Below are positions 35,692 through 46,400 of a stretch of 64,000 bases of DNA, one piece after another (the stretch's first letter is position 1; every line of letters starts with the position of its first letter). The notes beneath the pieces are model-generated. The model was not told the origin of the DNA, made no database searches, and saw nothing but the letters and a program-made list of their open reading frames with translations. Origin of the DNA: Marsupella aquatica (lineage: Eukaryota > Marchantiophyta); NCBI GenBank assembly GCA_973895155.1, contig OZ316897.1:6696001-6760000 (forward strand), read 5' to 3'. A program made the position numbers and the translations under genes.

Positions 35692-36946
35692 TAAGATCCA
35701 TTACCCTGCCAACTAAAGCATTCCTGGCCAGCTTGGTGATTTTGGTGTGGCATGTAGTACCGGGTTGGAAGCCCATAGCCCGTTCTCTCTCCTCAGGACT
35801 AGGTTCATCCCATGTACCGGTAGAATGTCGGTAAACCAGGCCAGGACCATCACCCTGAAAAGCATGTGCACCTGGAAAGGACACAAATGTAGGCCAAGCA
35901 GCACGGGGCTGTCCAATGGTATTGGCTAGATACCAAGGTGCTGGCTCTTGCCGTGTAACTGGTTGGCAAGAACTGTCAGGATCCAAAATCTGGTCCACTG
36001 TGAGGTTAGTGTCCCTGGATGTGTGGTGAAGAGCTAACTCCAACAAGGAAGGTGGTGCAAGGTTAGTCCAAAAGTTACGAAGACGATGTGCATAAGAACC
36101 ACAGTGCACTGCATCAATGAGAAGGGGTGGTCCCAAGTAGTGCTGGACCACACTGAAATCCTCTTTGACCTGTGGTCGCTGGTCAAACTGAGATGGAGTA
36201 TTCTCAATGATATAACCAACAGCAAGATAAAAGGATTGAGCCCAGGTGAGAATCTGAACCAATGCTGTGAAAAGGCCAGAACGAGAATCATGCAGTCTAG
36301 CACCGTGACCAGCAGCTGAAAACCCTTGGCATTCCCAACCAGCTATTATCACATCAAGGGAGCCAAGAAGGGTTAAGTGCCGGTGCTAGACAAGCTGGAT
36401 ATCTGGAGGAAAGAAAGAAAATGCAGACTTTCATGCACTGTGTGGAAACTGCTGAGGAAATCGCTCTGAAAATTCCAGCAAACGGGATTCAGCCACTTGC
36501 CTTGCACCTGGATCAATATCCACATAGATGTACTGCTTCACCACCATGCCAGACTGTAGGAGAGCTTCCAGGCCTGTAGAAATGCCACCAAAAAGCTCAA
36601 GTAATGTAAGGCCATCCGGAGTAGGAGTCCATGTAACTGGTGCGCTCAAGATTGGGGCTATTGGCTGTCCATTGTGCTGCCCAAGGTCTTCAAACTTGCG
36701 CAATGCAGCCACCAAAGGTCCATGGGCTGCTTGGAGCCGTTGTACCACCTCTGGTTGATGATCCACGTTGCTGGAAAGTGCTGCTATACGTGCAGCAGCA
36801 TGTGCAGCAGCCACCTCATCGTCATCCTCCTCAATCCAATCTTGCAATGGGTGGTTGACATAGGTAGCTGTGTGCACTACTTTCAACACACAGTGGTGAG
36901 CCATAGGTGTATGGGCACCATGCAAATCAAGTGGAATGTAGCCCAA
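35507..36946 (-). pseudogene. DNA cytosine-5 methyltransferase domain inside the retrotransposon, two stops
   Basis: One reading frame runs from 36946 to 35507, broken by TGA at 36431 and TAG at 36386. Motif I (SAM binding) is LLELFGGISTGLEALLQSG near 36600, then a VDID block. Motif IV is IIAGWECQGFSAAG with the catalytic Cys codon at 36329-36331; the usual PC is EC. Motif VI is IIENTPSQF (usually ENV). Motifs IX-X are ERAMGFQPGT and LARNALVGRVMDLNAL near 35693-35790. Motif order is that of DNMT3 and canonical 5mC enzymes, not the rearranged DRM order; LFGGISTGLEAL and the C-terminal LARNALVGR recall DNMT3-type domains. It lies between protease and RT. If once active it would methylate DNA in the nucleus, perhaps its own copies (inference). 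Confidence 0.88.
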
Positions 36947-36961
36947 GTGTGAGCCATCAGT

Positions 36962-37579
36962 ATGTCAATCAACTTTGTAGTATGCATGCTCATGCCAGTT
37001 GTCAATGGTAAAACCTGGTGGGAACAAAGCCTCCTGGCCAATGAGCACATCATACGTAGTGGCATTGGTAACCAAACATTTGACTGAGAAATGCAGTTCC
37101 TGATCTGTACCTCCATTAACAGTGAGAGTGAGTAAAGTAGAACTCTCACCCAACACATCCTCCACAGTGCCACTAGCAGTCCGAACGTGCCACTTGGATT
37201 GCTATAAATGATCAGTCAACAGTCCCATCTTCTTGGCAAACTGAATGCCCAATATCACTCATTGAGCACCTGTGTCTAGCATGACCACCTGAGGAGTGTG
37301 ACCCTCCAACTTGACCACTGAATTCCTGTTACAGTCAACAATGGCAATGGTGGTGGAAACTGAAGTCCTGTCACTAGGCACCACTCTCGGCAAATGATGA
37401 GGTACCTTGTGAAGGGAGTTAGTGTCCACGGTCTTTCCACTCAACAACATAGCCAGGAAAGATGGAGCAGCATGACCAGAATCAAGTGTAGCTCTGGTCA
37501 CACAATCAACAGCAATCGGTACTGGGGGCAGCCAAACCAGTGGAAACATGTAAAGGAGAAGAAGGTCCAGTATGTACAT
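36962..37579 (-). pseudogene. Retropepsin-like aspartic protease
   Basis: The active site VVMLDTGAQ lies near 37262-37290. The second half is 36965-37165 with TTYDVLIGQEALFPPGF, the ILG-like C-terminal element. Stops are TGA at 37259, TAG at 37202 and TGA at 36965. It would cut the gag-pol polyprotein during particle assembly. Confidence 0.82.
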
Positions 37580-39593
37580 GAGATTGGACCTCCAAAACCG
37601 GTGTCACAGGGGCTAATGAAGAATGCAGTGAACCCTCTAGCACCCTGAGGACAGCTCTAGCATCCAGCTGTAAATCATGGCAACTGAAAAGTGGAGTTGT
37701 AAGAATCCTTTGTGCCATATCGGAGGTGAAATGCTCAAGCAGATCAGGAGAAACAACTCCCTGTGGAATGTCAGCAGCACCTAGTGGTGGAATGGATGTA
37801 GCTGCAGCTCCCTCCCCCCTCGCCAACAAGGTGCGCTCTTTAGCAAGTGTGAGTGGCTGAAAGGATTGGGCATGATAGCCCAAGCTTCCCTAGCTCTAGT
37901 CATAGGACCGGCAGCAAGACCATCAGCCTGTACAATGCGGCGTGTGGGAGAAATACGGGAGTTAGCACTGGCCTGCTGGTAAGCAAAATAGGAAGGGCAG
38001 AATGAATCTGAAAATTCTGCTGTAAGGCCAGGCTGTGGAGCAGAGGACAACACACACTCACCCATATGAGCATCAAATGGCAAGCCATAGAAAGAGCGGG
38101 GTAGAGGTGCTAAACTGTCAGTGGTGCCTGGGCCAAGGATGGGTTGCACGTGACCAGCCAGTTGAGAAGGACCAGTAGAGGCAGTTGACTTGCCTTTGAT
38201 GTTGGCAAGTTGGGCACGTAGGGACTCAACCTCATGAGTCAGAGACTGGAGTTGAGTTGCCTGTGCGTTGTGAGCCTCCTTCTGAGCTGGTTGCTTCTGT
38301 TGCTGCTTGGGCGGTTTGTTGGCACTGGATGCTTTGCCACTAGAAGGAGGAGCAGTTGATGCAGTAGGAGCCCTCCTAGCTGGTGGGGGAGTGGAAGCAG
38401 GAGCAGGAGGGGGGGCCTGCTATCGTAGTTGCTTCCTCTCTGGGAATTTGGCAAAACAAACTGCCTCCAAGTGACCCACTTTTCCGCAAAAATCACAAGA
38501 CAGGTCCTCAGCAACAATATCACAGTCATTAGCCTTGTGATTGGGGTTACCACAGTAGTTGCAAGATGGCAGCATGAAAGCAGCATGGGCTGGCTTGGTC
38601 TTGGAACCATACTGTGGCACACGGGAAGGGGTGGCTAGTGTAGGGGCAGCAGCCTAGTACCTGGATCGCGGTGGACGTGAAATACTGGCCTCATAATGTG
38701 CATGGGCCAACTCAAGTTTCTCAGCAGTATCATAGACATTGAGCAGGGTGTAGCTGTCTCCAAACTCTGAGAATACTTGCTGCAACACTTGCGAATGGAG
38801 AGCTGGTGTGCCCTCCAATGCGCGAAGATAGCAATGAGCAGCTTCCAGGTCAGTGATGCTTTGGGTGTCCTCCTTCAGCTTGAGAAGCCGGCAATACATC
38901 ATCTTCAAGGTTTCATCACGCTGCCTCACAAAGGTGGCCAACTACATGATTTTGTTAGCACTCTTGATTGGGAATTCCAATTCAAGAACCTGGAAAAACT
39001 CAGCCACTGGATCAGCAAAGGCAAGGGAATCAATGGTGGGAGAAATGCCTGATGTAGCCTGTGCCAAGACGGTGGGAGTAACTGGTGCAGTGGTGGGAAC
39101 TGGAGTAGGAGGGGAAGTGGCAGGAGCAGCAGCATGGGCTGCAATGGCATTCTATAATGTCAACTGTGAGGCAGCCGCAATTGCAGTGGCATAGGCAGGG
39201 TTAGGCAATTGTGTGACAGCAAGCAACCGTTGAGAGTGCTGCTCATACACATCCAAAGCCTCGTGGTGCACATACCTGGCTAGCTGCTTAAATGCAAAAG
39301 CATTTGTGAAATTGCTGCCATACTTCAACTCCAATTCGTAAACGATAGTGTAGAAAGTGGATTTGAACTCATGCAAAGAAACAGTGCCTGGCCGCCCACT
39401 GAAGCGCTCAATGCGGCCAGATGAGTGACTGGCATCCATGCTGTATGTCGGTGAAGCTGGAACAATCACTGATGCAGAAGGAGTAAAGGGCAAAGAAGCA
39501 ATAGTAGGCTTTGGGGTAGTGGTGAAGCGACCGCCAAATGTAGCAGAAGGGTTGCGTGATGTGGGTGCTGCTGATGTCTACTGACGTCATCAA
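37506..39593 (-). pseudogene. Gag with two CCHC zinc knuckles
   Basis: The N-terminal part (39493-39152) contains SGRIERFSGRPGTVSLHEF and a long helical region to 38654. Two CX2CX4HX4C knuckles follow at 38480-38560: CNYCGNPNHKANDC and CDFCGKVGHLEAVC, which bind RNA. A Pro/Ala/Gln-rich linker comes next, then a segment in a shifted frame (37883-37506). TAG stops at 39152, 38942, 38654 and 38420 interrupt it. The true start was not located; candidate upstream frames reach 39593 or beyond. Confidence 0.85.
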
Positions 39594-41235
39594 AATTGCC
39601 GAGACTCCAATGAAATGGGCACCAACGGTCGTGGATCACTCCGTAAGTGGTACCTGGGCGTTGGTGGCGATGAGCTGCTACCTCCCGGCTCGTCTGCTGA
39701 CATGCTGCATGCTAACCCGGGTGCCAAATGTACAAAATGTGTGAACACACATAAAAACCGTTACAAAGAAAAACCGTTGGAGAAAATGACCCTTAAAAGC
39801 GCAAATTCAGCCCCCTTCGCATTTGCCTATTATATGCCAAATTGACCATCTGATGTGTAGACACAGGACCCGCAGCGGTATGCAGATGATCTGACGTCGG
39901 CGGAAAGGAGGGCCCCTAAAATCTATACACATCAGGCCCCATTGTGGACCCGGAAAGTGCAGCCATTCGGAATGGAAAGCAAGGGAGGCGAAAGGAAAAG
40001 AAATACGAGAAAAATGGGCCTGCCCCTAAGTGTATACACATCGGGTTTAAGGCAGACCGGCCGAATGTGTATAGGCAAGCAACCTAAACACAACAATAAA
40101 AATGGTGTGCGGCTCTATGCTGTCGAGCAAGGCAAGGCGCAGCAAGGCGAAAGGAAAGAATCCAGCCCGAAAGACAAAGAAAGGGCGAGGCGACGCAGGG
40201 TAAGTGCCAAAGAAAAACTGATGCAAAATTAAGGCAAGGGGGAACAGAAAGAAATGAGCCCCTCTTAATGGATCCCCAACCCTCCATAGGGCTTCGTGCC
40301 CCCCTTTATGAACTCCCAAAGAGAAGCTACGAGCTCCCTCTCCCCTCCTTAATGATTCCTGTTGGGCCTTGTGCCCTCTCCCTCGCTTTGCTTCTGGCAG
40401 GGCTCCTCCTCCCCACTTAATGCTCCCTAGGGCTTGGTGCCCTCCTTTTGCTTCCCCCTCCTTCCTTAATGCTTGTGCCCTGCAGGGTGGGACTCCCAAG
40501 AGAGGGAGTCAAATGATTACTCCCCTCCCCCTCTTTATTCTCCATAGGGCCTCGTGCCCTCTCCATGCGCTCGCTTCCCCCCAGCTGCTTTGATTGCTGA
40601 TAACGGTAGGGAAAAAGAAGGAAGGAAATGTGCGAGGCAAGGGGCACGATGCCCTATGCACAGTCTGCACACCAAAGCGAAAGGACTGGCGAGGCAACGA
40701 AGGCAAAAAATGGCCAAAAAAAAAGGGCAAAAAGAAAACGGGCGCGCGGCCCTATGTAGTCGAGAAGCAGTTGCACGGTGGCCGAGGCAGTCTGGAGGTT
40801 GTCGCACGGCAGCCGATGCAGGATGGCAACCGCGGCCGGGAAATGGCCATAAAACCAACAAAAAAGGGGCTTCAAAGGGTCGTTAAAAACTCCAGCAAGA
40901 GCACAGCGCCCTGTGCAGTCGGCAGCAAGTCGCCGACGAAGATCACGGCAGTAGGTCGTGACGCAGGTTGCGGCCGGAAAAGAAAAACCTGGGCAAAACG
41001 CAAAACCTCCCGGAAGCGCTCCCCTCGTCTCCTCCTGGGTGTACTCCGCCAGTCCGAGAGTTTAAGTGTATACACATAAGTGATGTGTATACAAGGAAAA
41101 ATCTAACTCTAACCCCATCGCTTGATTTTTCTGCAAAGAAATTGTACCGGCTTCGACAAAAATTGTCTAGACCAGCATGAGCAGCTGAGAAGCACAACGT
41201 TTCTGATCTTCTTCCCTTCACTCGGCAGTTCTTCT
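39594..41235 (-). other. 5' leader of the gypsy element
   Basis: About 1.6 kb without motifs between the LTR core and gag. It is purine/pyrimidine-skewed, repeats GTGTATACACAT-like phrases (39925, 40040, 41070), and contains a degenerate tandem array at 40255-40570. Frames here are shadows of low-complexity sequence. Confidence 0.6.
40255..40570. repeat. Degenerate tandem array in the gypsy leader
   Basis: About five units of 50-85 bp share CTTAATG... followed by AGGGCTTCGTGCCCTCC-like sequence (near 40264, 40350, 40417, 40465, 40545). Possible roles in packaging or translation are speculation. Confidence 0.55.
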
Positions 41236-41597
41236 TGAATAAAAGGCGTAAGAGAAACAATCGTACTGAAATTGAATCAAAAACCGGCGGGATGCCATGA
41301 TCGGCCGGGAGCACCTAACGAATCACTGTGTGAATCCCGTGTATGGAACTGACGAGCACTGTCTGAGCTTTGTCAACAGCGATTCAAGAAGAACTGAAAA
41401 CCGACAAAGAAAGACATGCCCTAAGTAGATCAAGTCAAGGCGTCACACTAACAAACACGTTTTGCTTCAAGAACGGCCCAGACTTGCTACAAGAACATGA
41501 CACGAACTCAAGTAGTACACTAGCCCTAACTACATACCTAGCGGGCATGCGAGGGACATGCCGATGTGCACAAGCGGCACTGTCCCTTGGCATGACA
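41236..41597 (-). repeat. 5' LTR (core only) of the methyltransferase gypsy element
   Basis: 362 bp, the same length as 31754-32115 with about 10 substitutions by eye. It reads TGTCATGCC to TTATTCA on the minus strand. The 182-bp extension present on the other LTR is missing. Confidence 0.88.
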
Positions 41598-42289
41598 AAG
41601 ACCCCTTGGAAGACATTCGCTTGATAGCTAGGTGAGTATTCCCAAACCCCTCAGTTGAGACAAGTGGGTGATCTCTCAGGGATAGCGGATACTTTGAAAA
41701 ATTGAAGACTAAGGCTAGCTATAAGGGTGAACAGGACAGTGCCCAGCAGACCTTCAGCAAAAATACTCACATGCTGCCATTTTACTCAAATTGTCACAGA
41801 GAATATTCATAATTGGTCTATCCTGGGTCTATCCATCGTCCATCAGAAACTATAATACAGAGTTTCACCACTTTTTGAAGTGGTAGTCATTCAAATTTGG
41901 AGAGGCTTTTTAAGTGAAAGAAAAGGGAACTGTAAAAAGAGAAAGGAATAGAAAAGAATTATGTTTTGTGTGAACACTCTTTTCCAAGCAAGAAAAGTAC
42001 AAAGGCTTCCCCTTTACCATCCATGCTACCCCATGCTCCTCCCTCTACCATCCATGCCATACTATGCCCCATGCCATATCATCCATGCAAAGGAAGTGTT
42101 GCATGTATCATGAGAGGAGTTTAATGACAAATATTTTACATAATCAAGAAAATAGTGCACAATTTAATCAATGAGACAAAGAGAAGACAAGAAAAATAGT
42201 GAAAAATAAGGAAGGTTTTAAAAGATATAAATTACAAAAATAATTTTTAAAATAATTCTCATTTTGTTGTACTTTGGTGGTGGTTTTTG

Positions 42290-42800
42290 CCTCTCTTTGT
42301 GTCATGACATCTTTCACTCGACAATTTTTTTTACGCAATGAGATCTTTCTAACAAAGATATATTTTTCACCATGATATTTTTCAACTACATCTTTAGCAC
42401 AACGTCATCTATTACGCATTGATGTCTTTGGCCGAACGATATCTTTTTTACTACATCTTTTGCGCAACGACATCTTTCAAGCAACCACATATTTTACTTA
42501 ATGATATCTTTTATTTAACAATATTGTAAATGCAAGGACCTATTTATGCAACAACATCTTTTGTGCAACTAAGACTTGATAACATATATGCTAACAACCA
42601 TCACTTTAGTTATGGACCATTTTGTACTTAACAACAACTTTATACTTAACAACATCTTGGGCATAGTGACATCTTTTGTCTCAATGACATTGCGACATGA
42701 CATCTTGGGTGACATGACATCTTTTCTCTTAACGACATCTTGGGCGTCATGACATCTTTTCTCTTAACGACATCTTGGGCGTCACGACATCTTTTGTGCA
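42290..42800. repeat. Degenerate array of GACATCTTT(TG) motifs
   Basis: Many repeats of the type ACGACATCTTTTGTGCA at intervals of about 20-40 bp, with the last units nearly identical (CTCTTAACGACATCTTGGGC at 42716 and 42759). A related stretch occurs at 61170-61265. Confidence 0.7.
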
Positions 42801-43204
42801 ACGCACGGGTATTGAGCTCGTGGCAGCATCATATTCACATTACTTATCACCTCTCACATTTCAATTCACCATGCCTGTTGTTCTTCCCTCTGGGAGCTAT
42901 GTTTGGGGCCCTGTTTCTCTCTTAGACTACAGCTTATCACTCTCAAGAGCTTAGTTTATTGGTCAGTAAAGTTTCCAATTCAGGGCAAAGAGAGCTTTGA
43001 ACCAGGGTTGGGTGGGTATAGGGTTTTCCCTATACAAGCCAGGTAAACATATTGGGGACACCTCTGACTGGCAAGGTATGGATGGTACTGGACTGGTCTA
43101 TAGGCCGCCCCTGCCCCAACCAAATAATAATAATGATAATATCAAGGTATATTCAAAAACAAATTCTTGGATTTAGACCCGGTATAGGTAGTTTTGGGCG
43201 TGAC

Positions 43205-43349
43205 ATACTGGGGTAGCAATGGTATATTTGTTAAAGGTATTGTACATTGGGATATACTGCGGTAGTTATGATATATAGGTAAAGTAATAGTACATTAGGA
43301 TATACTGGGGTAGTTATGACATACGGGTAAAGTAATGGTACATTAGGAT
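43205..43349. repeat. Three tandem copies of a 48-bp unit
   Basis: Units start ATACTG(G/C)GGTAG at 43205, 43254 and 43302 and end ACATT(A/G)GGAT. The last two are 48 bp each with few changes. Confidence 0.8.
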
Positions 43350-45323
43350 TCATAATAATAAATAATAATATTGGATCCAAGATTTGAGCACAAATTAACT
43401 CAAATATGTTACTACAAAAATGGAAGTTAAATTTGACTTGCACAATTTTTATATAGCAAATTTGATAATATTGCATATGCTTTGACTTTACTCCCTAAAA
43501 CATCATCAAGACATATAAATGCTACAAGTAGGCCAAGGTGGTCAAGGCTCCTCCTCCAATAATCATGCATGAACCAACTATCCTTGGCACCATCAATAAA
43601 ATCACCTAGAACTGTAACCAAGAAGTCACCAATGATAGCATTGACCAACTCATCCTCTCCAGGATCAATGATATCACCTTCCGTAGCAAATAAGCCACCA
43701 ATATTAGCAGTTTGTCTCCAAAATTGTGTCTTTCTATAATCATCTGGCCAATTCTTGGAGATCATCACCAACATCTTAAAATTTTGCAATCCAAGTCTAT
43801 GTGGACAAGGGTTTGTCAACACACCAGAAATCAAGATATGTGCTTGCATTCAATGTGGGCGCCAAGAATGCCAAGGAATTATTTGAGAACTAGGTACACA
43901 AATAACAAATTTGTTTCATCTCTCACATTCCATTCGAGTGTAGTCTAATCAGAGCTATGGAGTTCTTGCCAAAATTGGCCATCTCAATGGAGAGAGAGTT
44001 ATCAATCCAGAAAGACAGATAGACTGCCATAGATCAAGAGAATGTAAGCAGTTGCTGCTTCTATACACATTCCAATTAAGCTAGCCTAGGGAGAGAGGCA
44101 CCTCTCCTTCCCAAACTCTGACACCTATAATTTTTTGGTTTTTTTATGTACCTCTAAAACACTACCTGAACTTATTCCTCCTACATACATGGGAGGTATA
44201 GGTATAAAACTAAGTACAGTCAACTATAGAGGTTAACTCAGTCTTGGGTTGAACTATTGTTAGTTTGTTAACTAGGGTTTGCTCTAACCCTAGTTGAAGA
44301 GATTGTTTCTTATCTTCTCTATGTTTTCACTGGTGTGAGCACACACTAAAGAGCTCAAGAGAGACCACTGATAGAGCACATAGCAAGAGATGAGAGCTTG
44401 AAGAGGAAGAGCTATTGTGATGCCTCTAAGTAGACACATATTGACCGCTAATAAAGCTTTGTCATTCCCATGGACGACCTTGAGGTGAACCACGTAACCA
44501 TTGAGTAAGTGTATGACAAGCGCATTTTCTTGATCAAATTTCTCCCCACATCAACCATGTCTATCTACAGGCTCCCAGGAAGAAACCACCAATGCAATAT
44601 ACACTTAAATCCATAGAATGCATTATGCTATAAGTGCACGGGATATCACTTATGAAATTCTCCATATGTGCATGCACTGCACTACCTAATAAGTGCATGG
44701 GAAATTGTTTATGGCCTCATTCACAATTTGAGGGCTTAAAAGAAGCATCATGCCCAAAAATGAACATTTCCAAGGAAACTTTTTCAAGAATTGGACTAGC
44801 AATTTTTTTAGTTTGATGTGATTGACATATTATGGTCTTATCATACTCAAAGTAAACCATATGATGTTTGAAGGCTCCTAGGTTCCCTAAATCCTCTTGC
44901 AGATATATTCCAATGCTTGTCACACAAAGAGTTACGCTACTTAACGTCCAGCAAGGACTTCAATTTGTTTTTTTCAATGACAATTTTTGAGGGCATGCAT
45001 AGGACATGATGTCCTGTCAAAATGAAGCGTAAAAATCACAATTTTGACTGAGCCATATTTTGAATGGCCCTTACTGAGCTCAATTTCAATTGGATAAATG
45101 CATGAACCTACTTTATGTACTTGTTTGCTCCACTTATCAATAAACATTTATTATGTATTCATTGTCAAAACTGATAAATGCATTCATTATACACTTCTAG
45201 ATGGAAATGCACTTATATATATGTAGTTCAATGCAGATATTTTGTCATTTAGTGAGGGTCAACCAGCACTTAAGCACACTGCATTTTTTTTACATTTACC
45301 AAGAAATCCCTGTAATATTCGAA

Positions 45324-45590
45324 GGGGGGTGAACTGAGTGTATATGTTTGGGTACCACGTGTAACCCTAGCCTAATATAAATACACCTATTTTCTAGAGA
45401 TAATATTTCAAGAATATTCAATATTTTTAATATTTATTATCTATTTTACTTTATAAAAGATATATATTAAAGAGTATTCTATAAATGTGAGTTTATAATA
45501 TCTTCTTTTGCCTTTTACTCTTTACAAACATTTAGCTAGTTTCTATCAAAAATTGCACCTGGTTCCTACGGTTTTTGATAGTCGATCCCC
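45324..45590. repeat. MITE-like element, copy 1
   Basis: 267 bp that starts GGGGGGTGAACTGAGTG and ends TTTTTGATAGTCGATCCCC, AT-rich inside. A diverged copy lies at 51774-52059. No clear target duplication. Confidence 0.65.
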
Positions 45591-46400
45591 AGAGGTAATA
45601 TTATACAACTACATGGCCTGCGCTGCAGTCAACCATGGAACTGCACTTATTGATGTTGCACTTAGACAAAGTTACTCTACAACAAAGTCTATATGTACCA
45701 TGCCAGGTGTAAGAGCCAACTTACATATGAGTGACCCGTAGTTTTCCAGCCTTCAACCTGACTTGTGGCAGCACAGAAGTGAGCAAGAGAAAGATGCCTG
45801 AACCCTGTGTGTGCCAAGCCTGATAGCAAAAAATGTGGAGTTCCAAGCCAGGGCAAGGGCCGGAATTCAAGTTTCTGGTCCTTGAGGTCCTGATGTCAAA
45901 CTTCCTAATGAAACAAAGATTGTACCGTATAGTAAGTAAAAGGACAGAACTAGCCTTGTGCACTTGACAAATTGCGAGACAACAAATCTGCTTTTTCCCT
46001 ATTGTTTCGCTAGTGTTGAGGGCTGCAAAGTTGAGGGCTAGCTGCTACCACAACTACATATATGCAAACATAGTTTTCCAAGTTAATGTCTTCCAAAATG
46101 TCACCACGTAACGTAAATTCCCTAGCACGTCATCAAAAACATTTACGTCTTCTGGAAAAACGTACATTTTACGTCGTATCTGATGAGGTAATGTTACGTC
46201 TTGTGTTAGGACGTAATGAAGATTAACGTCGTCCCAAACGAGGCGACTTAACATCTTTGTGGGGGTCGGCTAATGTAAGGTCCCCTGGACATTGCAAGAT
46301 TGCACTACGTCCTAGTTTGTATTGTAATTAATGTTTCACTAGACATATTAACTAGCTTTGCTTTTGATGTCGTATTTGACACAACTCTAGGTCCATAAAG
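45591..46400. other. Spacer with a dispersed repeat and the first ACGT cluster
   Basis: 45740-46060 is a diverged copy of the repeat at 5650-6080. 46070-46230 is dense in ACGT/ACGTC words and marks the left side of the CACTA-type region. No gene was recognised. Confidence 0.5.

Larger units (their letters stand above)
31568..41601 (-). mobile_element. Ty3/gypsy retrotransposon carrying a DNA methyltransferase and a PHD finger
   Basis: The element body is 31572-41597 (10,026 bp), flanked by AAGA at 31568-31571 and 41598-41601. Outer ends are TGTC and GACA. On the minus strand from right to left: LTR, leader of about 1.6 kb, gag, aspartic protease, cytosine methyltransferase, RT, RNase H, integrase, PHD finger, polypurine tract, an extra LTR piece, LTR. 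The two 362-bp LTR cores differ at about 10 positions by eye (about 97% identity), so insertion is fairly recent, yet 14 internal stops break the coding frames. No usual TGG primer-binding site follows the right LTR. Confidence 0.9.
41602..45323. other. AT-rich repeat-filled spacer
   Basis: Holds the GACATCTTT array (42290-42800) and a three-copy 48-bp repeat (43205-43349). A minus-strand ORF at 43427-43849 (140 aa, KNWPDDYRKTQFW) has no recognised domain and may be a transposon scrap. No host gene was seen. Confidence 0.5.

Noticed and set aside
38239-38622. 127-aa minus ORF rich in Leu
   Set aside because: Shadow frame over gag; the zinc-knuckle frame is the real one.
40047-40861. Several ORFs in the gypsy leader
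   Set aside because: Frames follow the tandem array and purine skew on both strands; no motif or typical composition.
42290-42800. CRISPR-like array
   Set aside because: Units are degenerate, unevenly spaced, without distinct spacers, and the genome is eukaryotic.
43427-43849. hAT transposase C-terminus
   Set aside because: KNWPDDYR text was tested by eye against the hAT dimerisation region, but the expected WW, SS..CERNWS and KRNRL blocks are absent.
46303-46310. CACTACGT as the left terminus of the CACTA element
   Set aside because: No matching inverted copy was found at the right side, so the terminus is not claimed.
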